Part shown: in pieces, positions 46,659 to 56,761 of the stretch
Position numbering within the stretch: position 1 is the stretch's first letter
Layout of the letters: every line of letters begins with the position of its first letter
Assembly: GCA_963665705.1 (NCBI GenBank)
Contig: OY762448.1
Span: 3,534,001-3,598,000 of the forward strand
Length of the DNA stretch: 64,000 nt
Source of the DNA: Saccharicrinis sp963665705
GTDB taxonomy: Bacteria > Bacteroidota > Bacteroidia > Bacteroidales > Marinilabiliaceae
Reading direction: 5' to 3'
Made by a program: the position numbers and the translations under genes
Notes under the pieces: model-generated
The model's input: only the letters and a program-made list of their open reading frames with translations
Told to the model about the DNA's origin: nothing
The model's database searches: none

Positions 46659-48809
46659 TTAAGGCATTGCTTTTATATCTTCCCATTTCACATCCCAGGT
46701 TCCATCTTTAGGGAAACCAGGAGTTTCAACAGTATTACCATCCCATCCGGCACACATCATTGCTACAGCAGTAAGTAGCCCTCCATTTCCAGGTAAATAA
46801 ACTCTTAATCGACTATCCTGATAATTATGCCCATTAACTAAATATGTATTTGTTCTTTTATCCATCAATAATGCTCCAACTGCTTTATCTGGTTCTCCTA
46901 ACCGAGCAGCACACATTGCTGTCATAGGATAATCCCATCCCCATGTTTTACCCCAGTTCCAGTTATCCCAAATCCAGTGTAAGGTGTTTTTCATATAATC
47001 ATCACGAACCAACTTACATTGAGGAAGAATACCCATAGCTCCTAATACCGCAGGATGATCAGAAGTAAAACGTATGTCTTTATATGTATCAACAGCATCT
47101 TCTGCAGCTAGATACAAACCATCTTTTGAAGCTAAAGGAGAAAGCTTATCAATCAATTCATCCCATTGCTCATTTCTTGGTTTTCCTGCTCTCTCTCTCC
47201 ATTTTTGAGCCACTTCCATTGCATAATGCCAGTATGATAATTCGAAAGGCGGATTTACTGTTTCAGATGCTCTAAGTGTTTCCTGTGCAGGAATCAATCC
47301 TTTCAATACATATCTGATTTCCATTTCATCATAAGTAGCAAAAGAAGCCATGAACTTAGCTGTTTCTTCAACTAGCTTTCCATATTTTTCAATCACTTCT
47401 TTTGTTGGATGATCACGATATACCAACTCGGCCATATATATAAAATGAGGCTGTTGCCAGATTAAAAATGATCCTGTTTTTGAAGGAGCTTCTAATGAGG
47501 AAGGATCTGTCATTTTCATCCATCTTACACCATCAAATCCCTGACGTTTTGCAATCGATTTGGCATTAGGGTATGCCTTTGAATACCAATCTAAACTACG
47601 TTCTAATAAGTCAATATGGTTCCATAATGCAAAATGTACCGCATGCCACCAATGCATTTCGAGATGAAACTTACCATACCAACTATTATAAGTTAAACCA
47701 GTTTCTTGAGGAGGAATATTTCCTGCACATTGAATAGCCATTAAATACTGCGATAAGATAATACGTCGTTCTAGTTCAGATGCTCGTTCATCTGTACATT
47801 TTGAGAAGTCAATAGCCCCTCCTTTTTTCCAGAATGATTGCCAATAATCTGATGCATTTTGTATTACATCAGCCATCATAACTGAAGTATCAGTTGGCTT
47901 TTCTTTAGAAAATTCACAAGTGAATTCAAACTGATCTGATTCCGGATCTAAAATAAAATAATGTGGAGCTTTTTCCTTTACAGAAGCTTTACCCTTCCAT
48001 TGAAGTTTTACAAAATAATAATCATTATCTAATGTTCTTTTTAAAATACAGTAACCTTCACCATTGTCAACAATCTCTGTTTTATGCTTTTCAGGTGAAC
48101 TCCAATCTGTAGCATCATCAGCATGGTTTCCTGTAGGATAAGGAAACTTCACATTAATATTTAACTGATCTTTTGAGATAAGAGGTGAAGATATTACAGC
48201 TTTAATTTCATCAATTTTAGGATCACATGCTGCTTTTACTGTAACAGAATCTCCCTCAATTGTATATTTACTTTCTATTGTACCATCCCAAAGTTTTAAT
48301 TTCTCTTGAATATCTTTAATATCATTTTGTTCTACAGTAGAACCATCTGCTTTTGATAACTCTAATCCTATATAACCTAAATGTAAACGATGAGGATTAC
48401 ATCTATACCAATTTGCTGCCTCACGAGGTCTCCCTTGTTCTTTAAACTGGGTTGCATAGACTTCATCTTTACCTCTGAAGTTATAAGTCTTTAAAGTCTC
48501 TTCGAATTTATAATTATTTGGATTTGCAAAACTATGCCATCCCCATTGCGATTGAGTTCCCAGTGGAACACCATTTTTATATGTATCAGGAAAAGTCTGC
48601 AGACCAGTTGCATCAACTGTCATAGCAAAATTACCATTACCAACAGATAATGAACTTAATGAATCAAACTCAGTAACAATCGGACTATTTCTTTCGATTA
48701 CTTCTAATCTGTTTATTTTTTCAGGGGCTTTAGCTTTACATGCAAATAATGCAAAACACAATATCCCAAATCCAAAAATATTTTTCATCATACCATTATA
48801 GTTTTTCAT
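46659..48809 (-). CDS. GH65/GH95-like (alpha/alpha)6 lipoprotein, activity unknown
   Basis: A 716-residue lipoprotein (ALFACKAK, Cys24). The N-terminal beta-domain (about 30-300) has SLSVGNGNFAMTVDATGLQT; an (alpha/alpha)6 domain follows with ETGLTYNSWYGKFHLEMHWW, HYAMEVAQKW and WGWDYPMTAMCAARLG. This layout resembles GH65 and GH95 enzymes; Glu in KFHLEMHWW and in PAQETLRASE are candidate catalytic residues, which I infer only from likeness. I place the start at ATG 48809, because the shared leader ends there as at susC 13849; an in-frame ATG at 48836 lies inside the leader box. Context says pectin side-chain removal. Confidence 0.72.
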   Translation of the reverse strand: MKNYNGMMKNIFGFGILCFALFACKAKAPEKINRLEVIERNSPIVTEFDSLSSLSVGNGNFAMTVDATGLQTFPDTYKNGVPLGTQSQWGWHSFANPNNYKFEETLKTYNFRGKDEVYATQFKEQGRPREAANWYRCNPHRLHLGYIGLELSKADGSTVEQNDIKDIQEKLKLWDGTIESKYTIEGDSVTVKAACDPKIDEIKAVISSPLISKDQLNINVKFPYPTGNHADDATDWSSPEKHKTEIVDNGEGYCILKRTLDNDYYFVKLQWKGKASVKEKAPHYFILDPESDQFEFTCEFSKEKPTDTSVMMADVIQNASDYWQSFWKKGGAIDFSKCTDERASELERRIILSQYLMAIQCAGNIPPQETGLTYNSWYGKFHLEMHWWHAVHFALWNHIDLLERSLDWYSKAYPNAKSIAKRQGFDGVRWMKMTDPSSLEAPSKTGSFLIWQQPHFIYMAELVYRDHPTKEVIEKYGKLVEETAKFMASFATYDEMEIRYVLKGLIPAQETLRASETVNPPFELSYWHYAMEVAQKWRERAGKPRNEQWDELIDKLSPLASKDGLYLAAEDAVDTYKDIRFTSDHPAVLGAMGILPQCKLVRDDYMKNTLHWIWDNWNWGKTWGWDYPMTAMCAARLGEPDKAVGALLMDKRTNTYLVNGHNYQDSRLRVYLPGNGGLLTAVAMMCAGWDGNTVETPGFPKDGTWDVKWEDIKAMP

Positions 48810-48911
48810 GTGTTTAATCTTTCTTCTATTTGTCACATGGAACTCTCAAGAAATTTTAATCATTATACAATGTTTAATTTATTAAGATTAAAATTTACAG
48901 GGTCGTTTCAT
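48810..48911 (-). promoter_or_regulatory. conserved 5' leader, copy B
   Basis: Shares with 13850-13945 the box GTCACATGGAACTC (48832-48845, 23 bases from the start codon), the following AAATT..AATCAT, and GGTCGTTTCAT (48901-48911). Between the boxes is a perfect 11-bp inverted repeat AAATTTTAATC (48851-48861) / GATTAAAATTT (48886-48896). It overlaps the end of the upstream PL1-fusion gap. The two leaders serve genes of unrelated families in different loci, so the similarity is not from gene duplication. Confidence 0.6.
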
Positions 48912-48919
48912 CATATATA

Positions 48920-51277
48920 TTATTTAGATTCTTCATTAATTTTGAATACAAAACCTGTTGATGTTTCATATTTTCCACCTTGCATTGCATTAAATAAATA
49001 TGCAGGTTTACCATCTTTTAATAATACCTGAGGTCGCTCAAAGCGTCCATAACGTTTTAAATGCTTTGGAGCAGGTGGTTCTTCGGTATATGCCTCAGCT
49101 TCGAACCAGGCAATCTTTGGTTCTGACCACTTTAGTCCATCTTTTGAGGTAAAAATTAATCCAACATCATGATTAAAATATCCCATATCTCTCATTAACA
49201 TTTTAAATTCACCATTTTCAATAAACACATAAGCATCTTCAACCTGCTTATTATCACCATGCAATGAAAGATCAATGATTGGATTTCCTTTATATCTTTT
49301 AAATTTAGAATCGATATTTTTAGCAACTGCTAAACCGTACTTTCTATTTCCACGGATAGATCCTTTTTCTGACTTGTAATTATGTACATTCCATGATTTG
49401 TAATACAAATAACATTTTCCATTAGAAGGAAATACTACTGCAGGATTTGTAGTGCAACAGTCATCCCATAATCCCTCTTTTCCTGCCTCAAGTATTGGCT
49501 TATCTGATCGAGTCCATGGACCATTTAAAGATGTGGCTGTAGCAAGTCCTATACGTTTGGTAAATACTGTTTTGTCAGAATTACCCATATAGAATAAATA
49601 GTATTTTCCGTCCTTAAATTTAATATGCGGATTATGACATGTTGTTGCATCATAATACCCTTTACGAGGAGCTAAAACTGTTTCAATAAATTGGTATGGC
49701 CCTTCTGGTTGATCAGCAACAGCATGAGCAATTTCACATTTATGAATCCATCCTCCCATTCCATATTTTTTAGGCCATCTGGAATAAAAAACATGCACTT
49801 TACCATCCTCGCCAAAAATTGGAGCACATCCCCAAACATAATATTCTGATGTCTCTAATATTCTCCCTTTAGCTTCCAGACGCTTACTAAAATCAGATAT
49901 TTTTGCCTGTGGGTATTGATTAATAATTTCTTTATCTGTTGATGTTTTTAGGATCGTTTGACTTGATTTGCATTCTTTTATAATTGAGTTTAAATAGACT
50001 TCTACGTTCGTATAATATTTACTTAAAGAATACAAATTACCATCAATAGCTGATTTTTCATTTAAGCCATGTTCTTTTTCCCATTCATCAGGCATTCCAT
50101 CTTTATCACTATCAACATTTGGTGTACCTTTTTGCAATATGGGCCAACCACCAACTTCTTTTTGAGAATCAATAATACCTTTATTTCCACTACCGAATGT
50201 TTCTCCACCAGAAACATTTCCTGATGCAACTTCTTTTATAATGCGAATATCGTAGCTATCTCTTTTTAAACTACAACCAGCATCTTTTAATACCATTTCA
50301 TAAGCTTGTTCCGGCTTATCTTCATTAATTTTAATGATTTCAAATGGGGATTCTATTTTTACAACAGGATCTTTTTTCCCAACTCCTAACCAATTATCTT
50401 GACTAACAGAATCATTTCCTACCATTAAATTATTTGAAATAAATAGAGATGTTGATCCATCCTCTGCAGGTTCATAAAATGTAGAATTTATATTTTCATA
50501 TGTGGCAGGTCCTGGTTTATAATAATTTGCCACAAAGTTTATTTTTCCTCCTCTTCCTCCACCGTAAGCAGCTTTGTAACCCCAATTAAAAACAACATTA
50601 TTTGCGAAATCGACAGGTCCATATCCATCTGATGCAAACCTTGGATTTCGGCTACTGTGATGAGATAGTAAGTTGTGGTGAAAAGATACATTTGATCCAC
50701 CCCATATACCACCAAAACCATGTGCCCCTTTAGAATGATTTGATTTTGAAAGACTATGCGTAACCATGCACCATTGTACTGTTACATTTTTTGAGCGGTA
50801 TACCGATAAACACTCATCTACTGACCATGAAATTGAACAATGATCGATTATTAAACTCTCTATATCCCTACCTCCCATGGCATCATCTTCTATTTTATTG
50901 ATATCTCCCATTCGGGCACGGATATAACGGATTATGACATTATTTGCATTAATATATAGAGGATATCCTTTAATACAAATACCATCACCAGGCGCAGATT
51001 GCCCAGCGATGGTAACACTATCATTATCTATAATTAACCTTGAGTTCAATTCAATTGTTCCATCCACAGAAAATAATATAATACGAGCACCTTTCTGACT
51101 TATAGCATCACGTAAACTTCCAGATCCTGAATCATTTAAATTATTTACATAAATAACCTTTCCTCCTCTTCCTCCACTAGTATACTTTCCACAACCTTCT
51201 GCTGTTGGAAATGATAAAGATTGACCCAGTAAATGGCTATTTATTAATATTAAAAATATGGGTAGAAAAAAACGCAT
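48920..51277 (-). CDS. pectate lyase (PL1) fused to a GH43/GH117-like beta-propeller
   Basis: A 785-residue secreted protein (signal peptide HLLGQ). Residues about 20-385 are a PL1 beta-helix: GGRGGKVIYVNNLNDSGSGS, IIDHCSISWSVDE and HHNLLSHHSSRNPRF. A calcium-loop segment (DSDKDGMPDEWEKEHGL, about 387-405) usually ends such lyases. Residues about 470-780 form a second domain with YYVWGCAPIF, CHNPHIKFKDGKYYLFYMG and TNPAVVFPSNGKCYLYYKS, typical of five-bladed propeller glycosidases; the exact family is unsure. The lyase cuts polygalacturonate by elimination; the propeller may remove a side-chain sugar. No frameshift is seen at the junction, so the fusion is real. Confidence 0.85.
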   Translation of the reverse strand: MRFFLPIFLILINSHLLGQSLSFPTAEGCGKYTSGGRGGKVIYVNNLNDSGSGSLRDAISQKGARIILFSVDGTIELNSRLIIDNDSVTIAGQSAPGDGICIKGYPLYINANNVIIRYIRARMGDINKIEDDAMGGRDIESLIIDHCSISWSVDECLSVYRSKNVTVQWCMVTHSLSKSNHSKGAHGFGGIWGGSNVSFHHNLLSHHSSRNPRFASDGYGPVDFANNVVFNWGYKAAYGGGRGGKINFVANYYKPGPATYENINSTFYEPAEDGSTSLFISNNLMVGNDSVSQDNWLGVGKKDPVVKIESPFEIIKINEDKPEQAYEMVLKDAGCSLKRDSYDIRIIKEVASGNVSGGETFGSGNKGIIDSQKEVGGWPILQKGTPNVDSDKDGMPDEWEKEHGLNEKSAIDGNLYSLSKYYTNVEVYLNSIIKECKSSQTILKTSTDKEIINQYPQAKISDFSKRLEAKGRILETSEYYVWGCAPIFGEDGKVHVFYSRWPKKYGMGGWIHKCEIAHAVADQPEGPYQFIETVLAPRKGYYDATTCHNPHIKFKDGKYYLFYMGNSDKTVFTKRIGLATATSLNGPWTRSDKPILEAGKEGLWDDCCTTNPAVVFPSNGKCYLYYKSWNVHNYKSEKGSIRGNRKYGLAVAKNIDSKFKRYKGNPIIDLSLHGDNKQVEDAYVFIENGEFKMLMRDMGYFNHDVGLIFTSKDGLKWSEPKIAWFEAEAYTEEPPAPKHLKRYGRFERPQVLLKDGKPAYLFNAMQGGKYETSTGFVFKINEESK

Positions 51278-51363
51278 TATTAATATAATATTGAATTATA
51301 ATTGAATTTGAGTAAGAATGACACCTACTTTGATGTTAAATATTCTAAGTTAACTAACTATTC

Positions 51364-51436
51364 CAAATTTACTTTTCACACCAATTATATAAATGTCTAC
51401 ACGTTCAAATTAATACAATTTTGTACATACAATATA
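51364..51436 (-). promoter_or_regulatory. promoter and operator-like box of the PL1-fusion gene
   Basis: Minus-strand -7 TAAATTTG (complement 51364-51371) lies 87 bases before the start codon. Exactly 49 bases further upstream is TTGTACATACAATAT (51421-51435), preceded by AATACAAT. The same box at the same 49-base distance from a -7 element occurs before susC at 56762-56834. This points to a shared regulator, most likely the HTCS at 57090. Confidence 0.65.
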
Positions 51437-51542
51437 ATTCATCCACATGTAAAGCATTAAATTAAAAGGCTTTAAAAATTATTATCAAAATGAATTTCAA
51501 ACAAAATATTACTTTATTAATCCTTTATTGGACAATAAATTT

Positions 51543-51565
51543 CCCACAGCATTTAGCTGTGGGAG
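51543..51565 (-). terminator. hairpin between susD and PL1-fusion genes
   Basis: TCCCACAGC (51543-51551) and GCTGTGGGA (51557-51565) form a perfect 9-bp stem with a 5-base loop. On the minus strand it is followed by AATTTATTG. It probably ends or attenuates the susCD transcript, giving the separate promoter at 51364 a reason to exist. The remainder of the 357-base gap has no gene. Confidence 0.65.
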
Positions 51566-51634
51566 TAATAATAAAGACTTCTTCTGCTAACAATTAATAT
51601 CTATTGTATGAATAAATAAAAACCAGAATTAAAC

Positions 51635-53458
51635 TTAGTAAAGTGGATGTTGTTGACCTTCTAATCCTGGATTTACATCGATCATTTTCTGATTTAAAGG
51701 CAACAATTCTACCTTTTCTTTTTCTAAACCACGGAATAAAGATTCAATCCAAACTTGATCTGGAGTATATGATTTTCCATTTGAGAGATCATCTGCACTA
51801 AACATATCTAAAACAACATATCCCTGAGCCTCTAAATCTGCAATTTCAGTTTCTGTTAACTCAGTTTTGTATCCAACAAAATCTACTGCAACAATTGCAT
51901 CTTCAAAATCAGTTGCTGCAACTGGTAAATAAGCTCTGTATAAATCTACATTTGTATAATCACCAGCATGGTTTGCTATATCAATAACCTTTTGTTTTGC
52001 ACCTGTTAATGTTTCATAATGAATACCCCAACGTATCAAATCTGTTCTTCTTAATGTTTCAAAACCAAGTTCCAATTTACGTTCTTTTATTATTGCATCC
52101 TTAAAGTCTGAATATGCGGTTGGAATAATTCCAACTTTATCCTCATCATTATTAAAAGCTCTCATTCTCACCTCTTTTAAAGCTTCTACAGCTTCATTAC
52201 TAGGCGCACCATTTATTTCATTTTCAGCTTCTGCATACATTAAAAGTACATCAGAATAACGCAAAACAGGCCAGTTAATATCTCGTTTATTAACCTTTAC
52301 ACCTAATTCTGAAGTCCAGTCAACCCTGAATTTACCAATGGTTAAACCAGAGAAAGTACTTAACTTACGAATATTATCAGAACTGATATCATAATTACAA
52401 ATAGTTACATCTCTACGAACATCACCTTCCTGAAAATCGAAATAGTACGAAGGAATTGCCTGCATAGCAGGTTTTGCTTTTTGATACATACAATTTGGGT
52501 GTGCATAAATTCCGTTGGTATAACCAATGCTATAACCATTAACATTAGCACCATACTGACCTAATTCTAAAATTGATTCATCATTATATCTGCCATTCAT
52601 CAAGTCTCTAAATACATCTTCATAATTTTCAACTAAATGATTCTGTCCATGCTGAATAATTTGATAACAAGCATTTGACGCAATTTGATATAGTTCTGTA
52701 ATTCTATTTGGATCTTCTCTCTGAGCTAATCTTACTGTAGATGGATCGTATGTGTTCAAATCAAAACGCAAAGAATAACCTGCTGCATAAAGGGCTGTTC
52801 TGGCTAAAATACCATACGCAGCATTTTTAGTAAAACGTTCAGGAGTATTATAAACACCTTCATCTAACCATGGTAATAACTCTGTTGCTGTTTGTAAATC
52901 TTTAATAATACCATCATAAATTGTATCTCTGGGAACTCTTGATGAAGTAAAGGTATCCATATCTTCTACTGGTTCTGTTGGATATGGTACATCTCCAAAG
53001 AATCGAACAATATTAAGATAATTCATCCCTCTGACTGCGTAAGATTCTCCTAAAAGGTAATCAATCTTATTTTGATCAGATTCACTACTACCTGCCTTCA
53101 TTGCTGTCAACTTTTTTATACACACATTCGCATATTCAATACCAGCATATAATGCATTATATGTAGAAGTTGGAATATTTGAAGTAGTATAAACGTAATT
53201 AGCCATTTGGTTTTTAGAGTTAGTATCTCCTTCTGTGGACATACATTCATCAGTTCCCATACCTAACTGATAATACAATTCTCTGTTAAACGTATTTGTA
53301 TAACATGCCAATACAGCCATTTCTGCCCTACCAACTGATTCAAAAACCGAACTACTATCATATTTTGATTCCGAGGGCATATCTAACCAGTCTTCGCATG
53401 AGCTAAATAATACACTTAGCATCACCAGACCTAATATATATATTTTATTAATCTTCAT
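51635..53458 (-). CDS. SusD/RagB-family outer-membrane lipoprotein (pectin locus)
   Basis: A 607-residue lipoprotein (LFSSCEDWL, Cys21). SusD landmarks: SSSVFESVGRAEMAVLACY near the N-terminus, GESYAVRGMNYLNIVRFFGD in the TPR-like region, and RYSDVLLMYAEAENEING followed by KERKLELGFETLRRTDLIRW near the C-terminus. It binds oligosaccharide at the surface with the SusC encoded 19 bases upstream. The PL1, GH28 and GH105 genes suggest a galacturonan or rhamnogalacturonan fragment as ligand. Confidence 0.95.
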   Translation of the reverse strand: MKINKIYILGLVMLSVLFSSCEDWLDMPSESKYDSSSVFESVGRAEMAVLACYTNTFNRELYYQLGMGTDECMSTEGDTNSKNQMANYVYTTSNIPTSTYNALYAGIEYANVCIKKLTAMKAGSSESDQNKIDYLLGESYAVRGMNYLNIVRFFGDVPYPTEPVEDMDTFTSSRVPRDTIYDGIIKDLQTATELLPWLDEGVYNTPERFTKNAAYGILARTALYAAGYSLRFDLNTYDPSTVRLAQREDPNRITELYQIASNACYQIIQHGQNHLVENYEDVFRDLMNGRYNDESILELGQYGANVNGYSIGYTNGIYAHPNCMYQKAKPAMQAIPSYYFDFQEGDVRRDVTICNYDISSDNIRKLSTFSGLTIGKFRVDWTSELGVKVNKRDINWPVLRYSDVLLMYAEAENEINGAPSNEAVEALKEVRMRAFNNDEDKVGIIPTAYSDFKDAIIKERKLELGFETLRRTDLIRWGIHYETLTGAKQKVIDIANHAGDYTNVDLYRAYLPVAATDFEDAIVAVDFVGYKTELTETEIADLEAQGYVVLDMFSADDLSNGKSYTPDQVWIESLFRGLEKEKVELLPLNQKMIDVNPGLEGQQHPLY

Positions 53459-53477
53459 TTCTATAAGTTTTGTTGAG

Positions 53478-56400
53478 TTAGAATGTTAGGTTTAGTCCCA
53501 CAACCACACTTTTTGCTCTTGGATAAGCTGAATTATCAACACCTCTTGTTAACAAACTTGAAGTTGCTGATACTTCCGGATCATATCCTGAATAATTGGT
53601 AAATGTGTGTATGTTGTTTAACGTACAATAAAAACGTAATTTATTAACATGCATTCTTTTAATAATATGTGAAGGTAAGGTATATCCTAAGGTGATAGTG
53701 CTTAGTCGTAAAAATGAACCGTCTTCAATATAATAATCTAAGGCATCTGTAATTGCAATTTTATTATCTGAATGCAAACTCCACATCGCATCTTTATTAT
53801 ATTGTTGTGGATTTAATGCAGCTAAACGCTGAAGATCATTAGTTTCCTGACCTGTAGTAGGATCAACTAACACAAAACGGTCAGCCATTACCTTCATTGA
53901 AGTTTGATTTGGTAAATAAGGTCCTATAAAACGTTGCGAATTCATATTAAAAACTTCATTTCCATATGAGAAACTCATGAAAATACCTAAATCAAAACCT
54001 TTATAGGTAAACGTATTTACCATACCACCTGTAAAATCAGGTTCTGCACTACCAATAATACGTCTATCATCTGTTGACCAAACTGGGTTACCATCATCAT
54101 CTGTATTTCCTTCTTTTGCAATATATTTTACATCACCCGGTTTTATTGAACTTCTAACCTTTCCCTTCAAACTTGCAACTCCATCTTTTAAAGAATAGGT
54201 ACCATCGGCATTTTGGTTGAAATCATCTGTTGTATAAACTCCATCATACTCATAGCCATAAAATTGTCCAAGAGGTTGACCTTTTTCAACAATAAAATCT
54301 ATTCTGCCATAGTTTTGAATAAAATAATCATCATCTTCTCCATAGATATTTAACACTTTTGATTTATTAAAAGAGATATTAAAATCTGTAGTCCATGTGA
54401 ATTTATTGTTTCTAACATTATAAGTATTTAAAACAAACTCAAAACCTCGGTTTCTGATAGATCCAATATTCTGAAACTGATAACTGTATCCTGTTGAAGT
54501 TGGGATAGAGTTTTTAATTAACAGGTTATCTGACACATTATTATAAAATTCCGACGTTAAATTAATTCTACTATCAAAAAAAGAAACGTCCAACCCGATA
54601 TTTGTAGATTTTGTTGTTTCCCACTGTAAATTAGGATTACCAACTGTATTACCTGGTTTTAAAGTAGACACCTGCTTTTTATCAATTGCATAATACCCTG
54701 ATTGATAATCGGTAGCATACATATTATTACTAATATCACAGTTACCTGTAGTACCGTAACCAACACGAAACTTAAGATTATTGATTAAACTTAGATTATC
54801 CATAAATGGTTCTTCAGACACTCTCCATGCACCAGAAACTGAAGGAAAATATCCCCACTGATTACCTTTTGAAAATTTAGAAGATCCATCACCCCTAATT
54901 GTTCCCGTAACAAGATATTTTTCGTTTAAATTATAATTTAATCTTCCGAATACTGAAACAATACCATTTGTACTTTTTCCGGATTTGTAAGAAAAAACCT
55001 GTCCGGCCATACTCACATCACTTAAACCAAAGTTATTATCAGGAAATTCGTAATAAGTATTATTCAAGTTCATTGACTCACTATAATAAGTTTCCTGCCC
55101 CACCAACACATTAACTTTATGTGCATTAAATTCATGCGCCCAATTAAGAGTATTCGTTACCTGCCAAGTAAATTTTTCACTATTATCTCTGGATCCAAAA
55201 GGACCTCCATTGTTTTGAGCTTCCTTAGTTCTTCCATCATCCCAATAATCATTTCTTACTTGTTGCCACAAATAGCTACCTGCTGTTCTAAACGTTAAAT
55301 CATCAGTAAGATCAACATCGAAAGCTGTATTCACTGTAAAAAGACGTGTGTATTTTTCTTTTGTAACAGCATCATTCATAATTAATGGGTTATAAATATC
55401 ATACTGCGAGTCAATATCCTGCATTTCATCACTAATATCAGAATTAATTAACTCATCATTGGTATATCTGGTACCACCTGTTACTGGTTGTAAAATAGAC
55501 ATCTTTAAAGTACCACCTAATGAACCTCCACCATCAAGTTCTGTTCCCATAAAACTTGTACCAAAGGATAATTTGATTCTATCATTCAATTCATGATTTA
55601 ATTTGGCTCTAAGGCTGTTTCGGGTATAACCTGATTTTTCTAGTAGTCCTTCTTGTCCGGTGAAGTTATAGCTCAACATATATTGAGTTTTATCGCTACT
55701 TCCTGTGATATTCACATTATGATTTGTTAAAGTGGCAGTTCCACCAAATACCACGTCTTGCCAATCAATTGGAGCTACACCGCCATACTCTTGTTCAATT
55801 CTATCGTAAGCTCCTGTATAAAAATCGCTACTATTTAAGTCTCCACCATAAATATTAGCCCAACTATTAATCTGACCATTTAAAGTCTGAAATTCATACT
55901 GATATTCAACATATTCCTGAGTGTTTAACAGGTCTAATTTAGAACCTAATTTCTCAAAACTTAGATAAGCATTATAATTAACTTCAGTTTTTCCTTTTTT
56001 ACCAGATTTTGTTGTAATGATAATTACACCATTTGAACCTCTTGCACCATAAATAGCTGTAGCTGAAGCATCTTTCATTACATCAATAGACTCAATATCA
56101 TTAATATCAATATTTTTAAGTCCATCATCCATCTGAAAACCATCAACGATATACAAAGGTGATGATCCTTGTGTAATTGATGTTCCCCCCCTTACTACCA
56201 CATTTATATCGGCACCTGGTGCACCACTCTGAGTAACCACATTAACTCCTGCGATTTTTCCGGTAATAGCCTGTGCTGCAGTTGTAACTGGCACTGTAGC
56301 TAACTCTCCACCTTTTACAGAACTTACCGCACCTGTTATATCTCTTTTCTTTGAAGTTCCATAACCTATAACAACAACTTCATCTAATTCTGAGATTTCG

Positions 56401-56699
56401 TCTTTCAGTGTGATATTTAAGTTTGTATTGCTACCCACTAAAACTGTTTGGGAATCAAAACCAATAGATGAAAAAACAATTTTAGACTCTTTACTTGCAA
56501 CTGAAATGGAATACTTTCCATTTATATCAGTTAAGGTCCCATTCATTGTGCCTTCTTCTAAAATTGTAACACCAGGAATAGGATCTGTACCATCAGTAAC
56601 TTTTCCTGTAACATTAATTTGTGAGCTTGCATAAATACCGATACCAAACAGGAAAATCAGTAAAGTTATACCTCGCACCACTGCATGATTTTTTTTCAT
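53478..56699 (-). CDS. SusC/RagA-family TonB-dependent transporter (pectin locus)
   Basis: A 1073-residue outer-membrane importer with signal peptide (GIYASSQ), regulatory beta-sandwich (about 29-100, VTGKVTDGTDPIPGVTILEE), TonB box DEVVVIGYG near 105-113, plug with MKDASATAIYGARGSNGVII, and a barrel ending VVGLNLTF. It is divergent from the HTCS at 57090, with a 390-base control region between them. It pairs with the SusD that follows. Unlike the xylan locus, no surface glycan-binding protein gene follows SusD here. Confidence 0.96.
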   Translation of the reverse strand: MKKNHAVVRGITLLIFLFGIGIYASSQINVTGKVTDGTDPIPGVTILEEGTMNGTLTDINGKYSISVASKESKIVFSSIGFDSQTVLVGSNTNLNITLKDEISELDEVVVIGYGTSKKRDITGAVSSVKGGELATVPVTTAAQAITGKIAGVNVVTQSGAPGADINVVVRGGTSITQGSSPLYIVDGFQMDDGLKNIDINDIESIDVMKDASATAIYGARGSNGVIIITTKSGKKGKTEVNYNAYLSFEKLGSKLDLLNTQEYVEYQYEFQTLNGQINSWANIYGGDLNSSDFYTGAYDRIEQEYGGVAPIDWQDVVFGGTATLTNHNVNITGSSDKTQYMLSYNFTGQEGLLEKSGYTRNSLRAKLNHELNDRIKLSFGTSFMGTELDGGGSLGGTLKMSILQPVTGGTRYTNDELINSDISDEMQDIDSQYDIYNPLIMNDAVTKEKYTRLFTVNTAFDVDLTDDLTFRTAGSYLWQQVRNDYWDDGRTKEAQNNGGPFGSRDNSEKFTWQVTNTLNWAHEFNAHKVNVLVGQETYYSESMNLNNTYYEFPDNNFGLSDVSMAGQVFSYKSGKSTNGIVSVFGRLNYNLNEKYLVTGTIRGDGSSKFSKGNQWGYFPSVSGAWRVSEEPFMDNLSLINNLKFRVGYGTTGNCDISNNMYATDYQSGYYAIDKKQVSTLKPGNTVGNPNLQWETTKSTNIGLDVSFFDSRINLTSEFYNNVSDNLLIKNSIPTSTGYSYQFQNIGSIRNRGFEFVLNTYNVRNNKFTWTTDFNISFNKSKVLNIYGEDDDYFIQNYGRIDFIVEKGQPLGQFYGYEYDGVYTTDDFNQNADGTYSLKDGVASLKGKVRSSIKPGDVKYIAKEGNTDDDGNPVWSTDDRRIIGSAEPDFTGGMVNTFTYKGFDLGIFMSFSYGNEVFNMNSQRFIGPYLPNQTSMKVMADRFVLVDPTTGQETNDLQRLAALNPQQYNKDAMWSLHSDNKIAITDALDYYIEDGSFLRLSTITLGYTLPSHIIKRMHVNKLRFYCTLNNIHTFTNYSGYDPEVSATSSLLTRGVDNSAYPRAKSVVVGLNLTF

Positions 56700-56761
56700 A
56701 GATACACTAATTTTAATTAACTAATTTTTCAGATTTAACTTTTGTTAATAAATCCTGAAAC

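Noticed and set aside
48810..48836. An upstream ATG start for the GH65-like lipoprotein
   Set aside because: It lies within the conserved leader box, and the added residues would precede an already complete lipoprotein signal.
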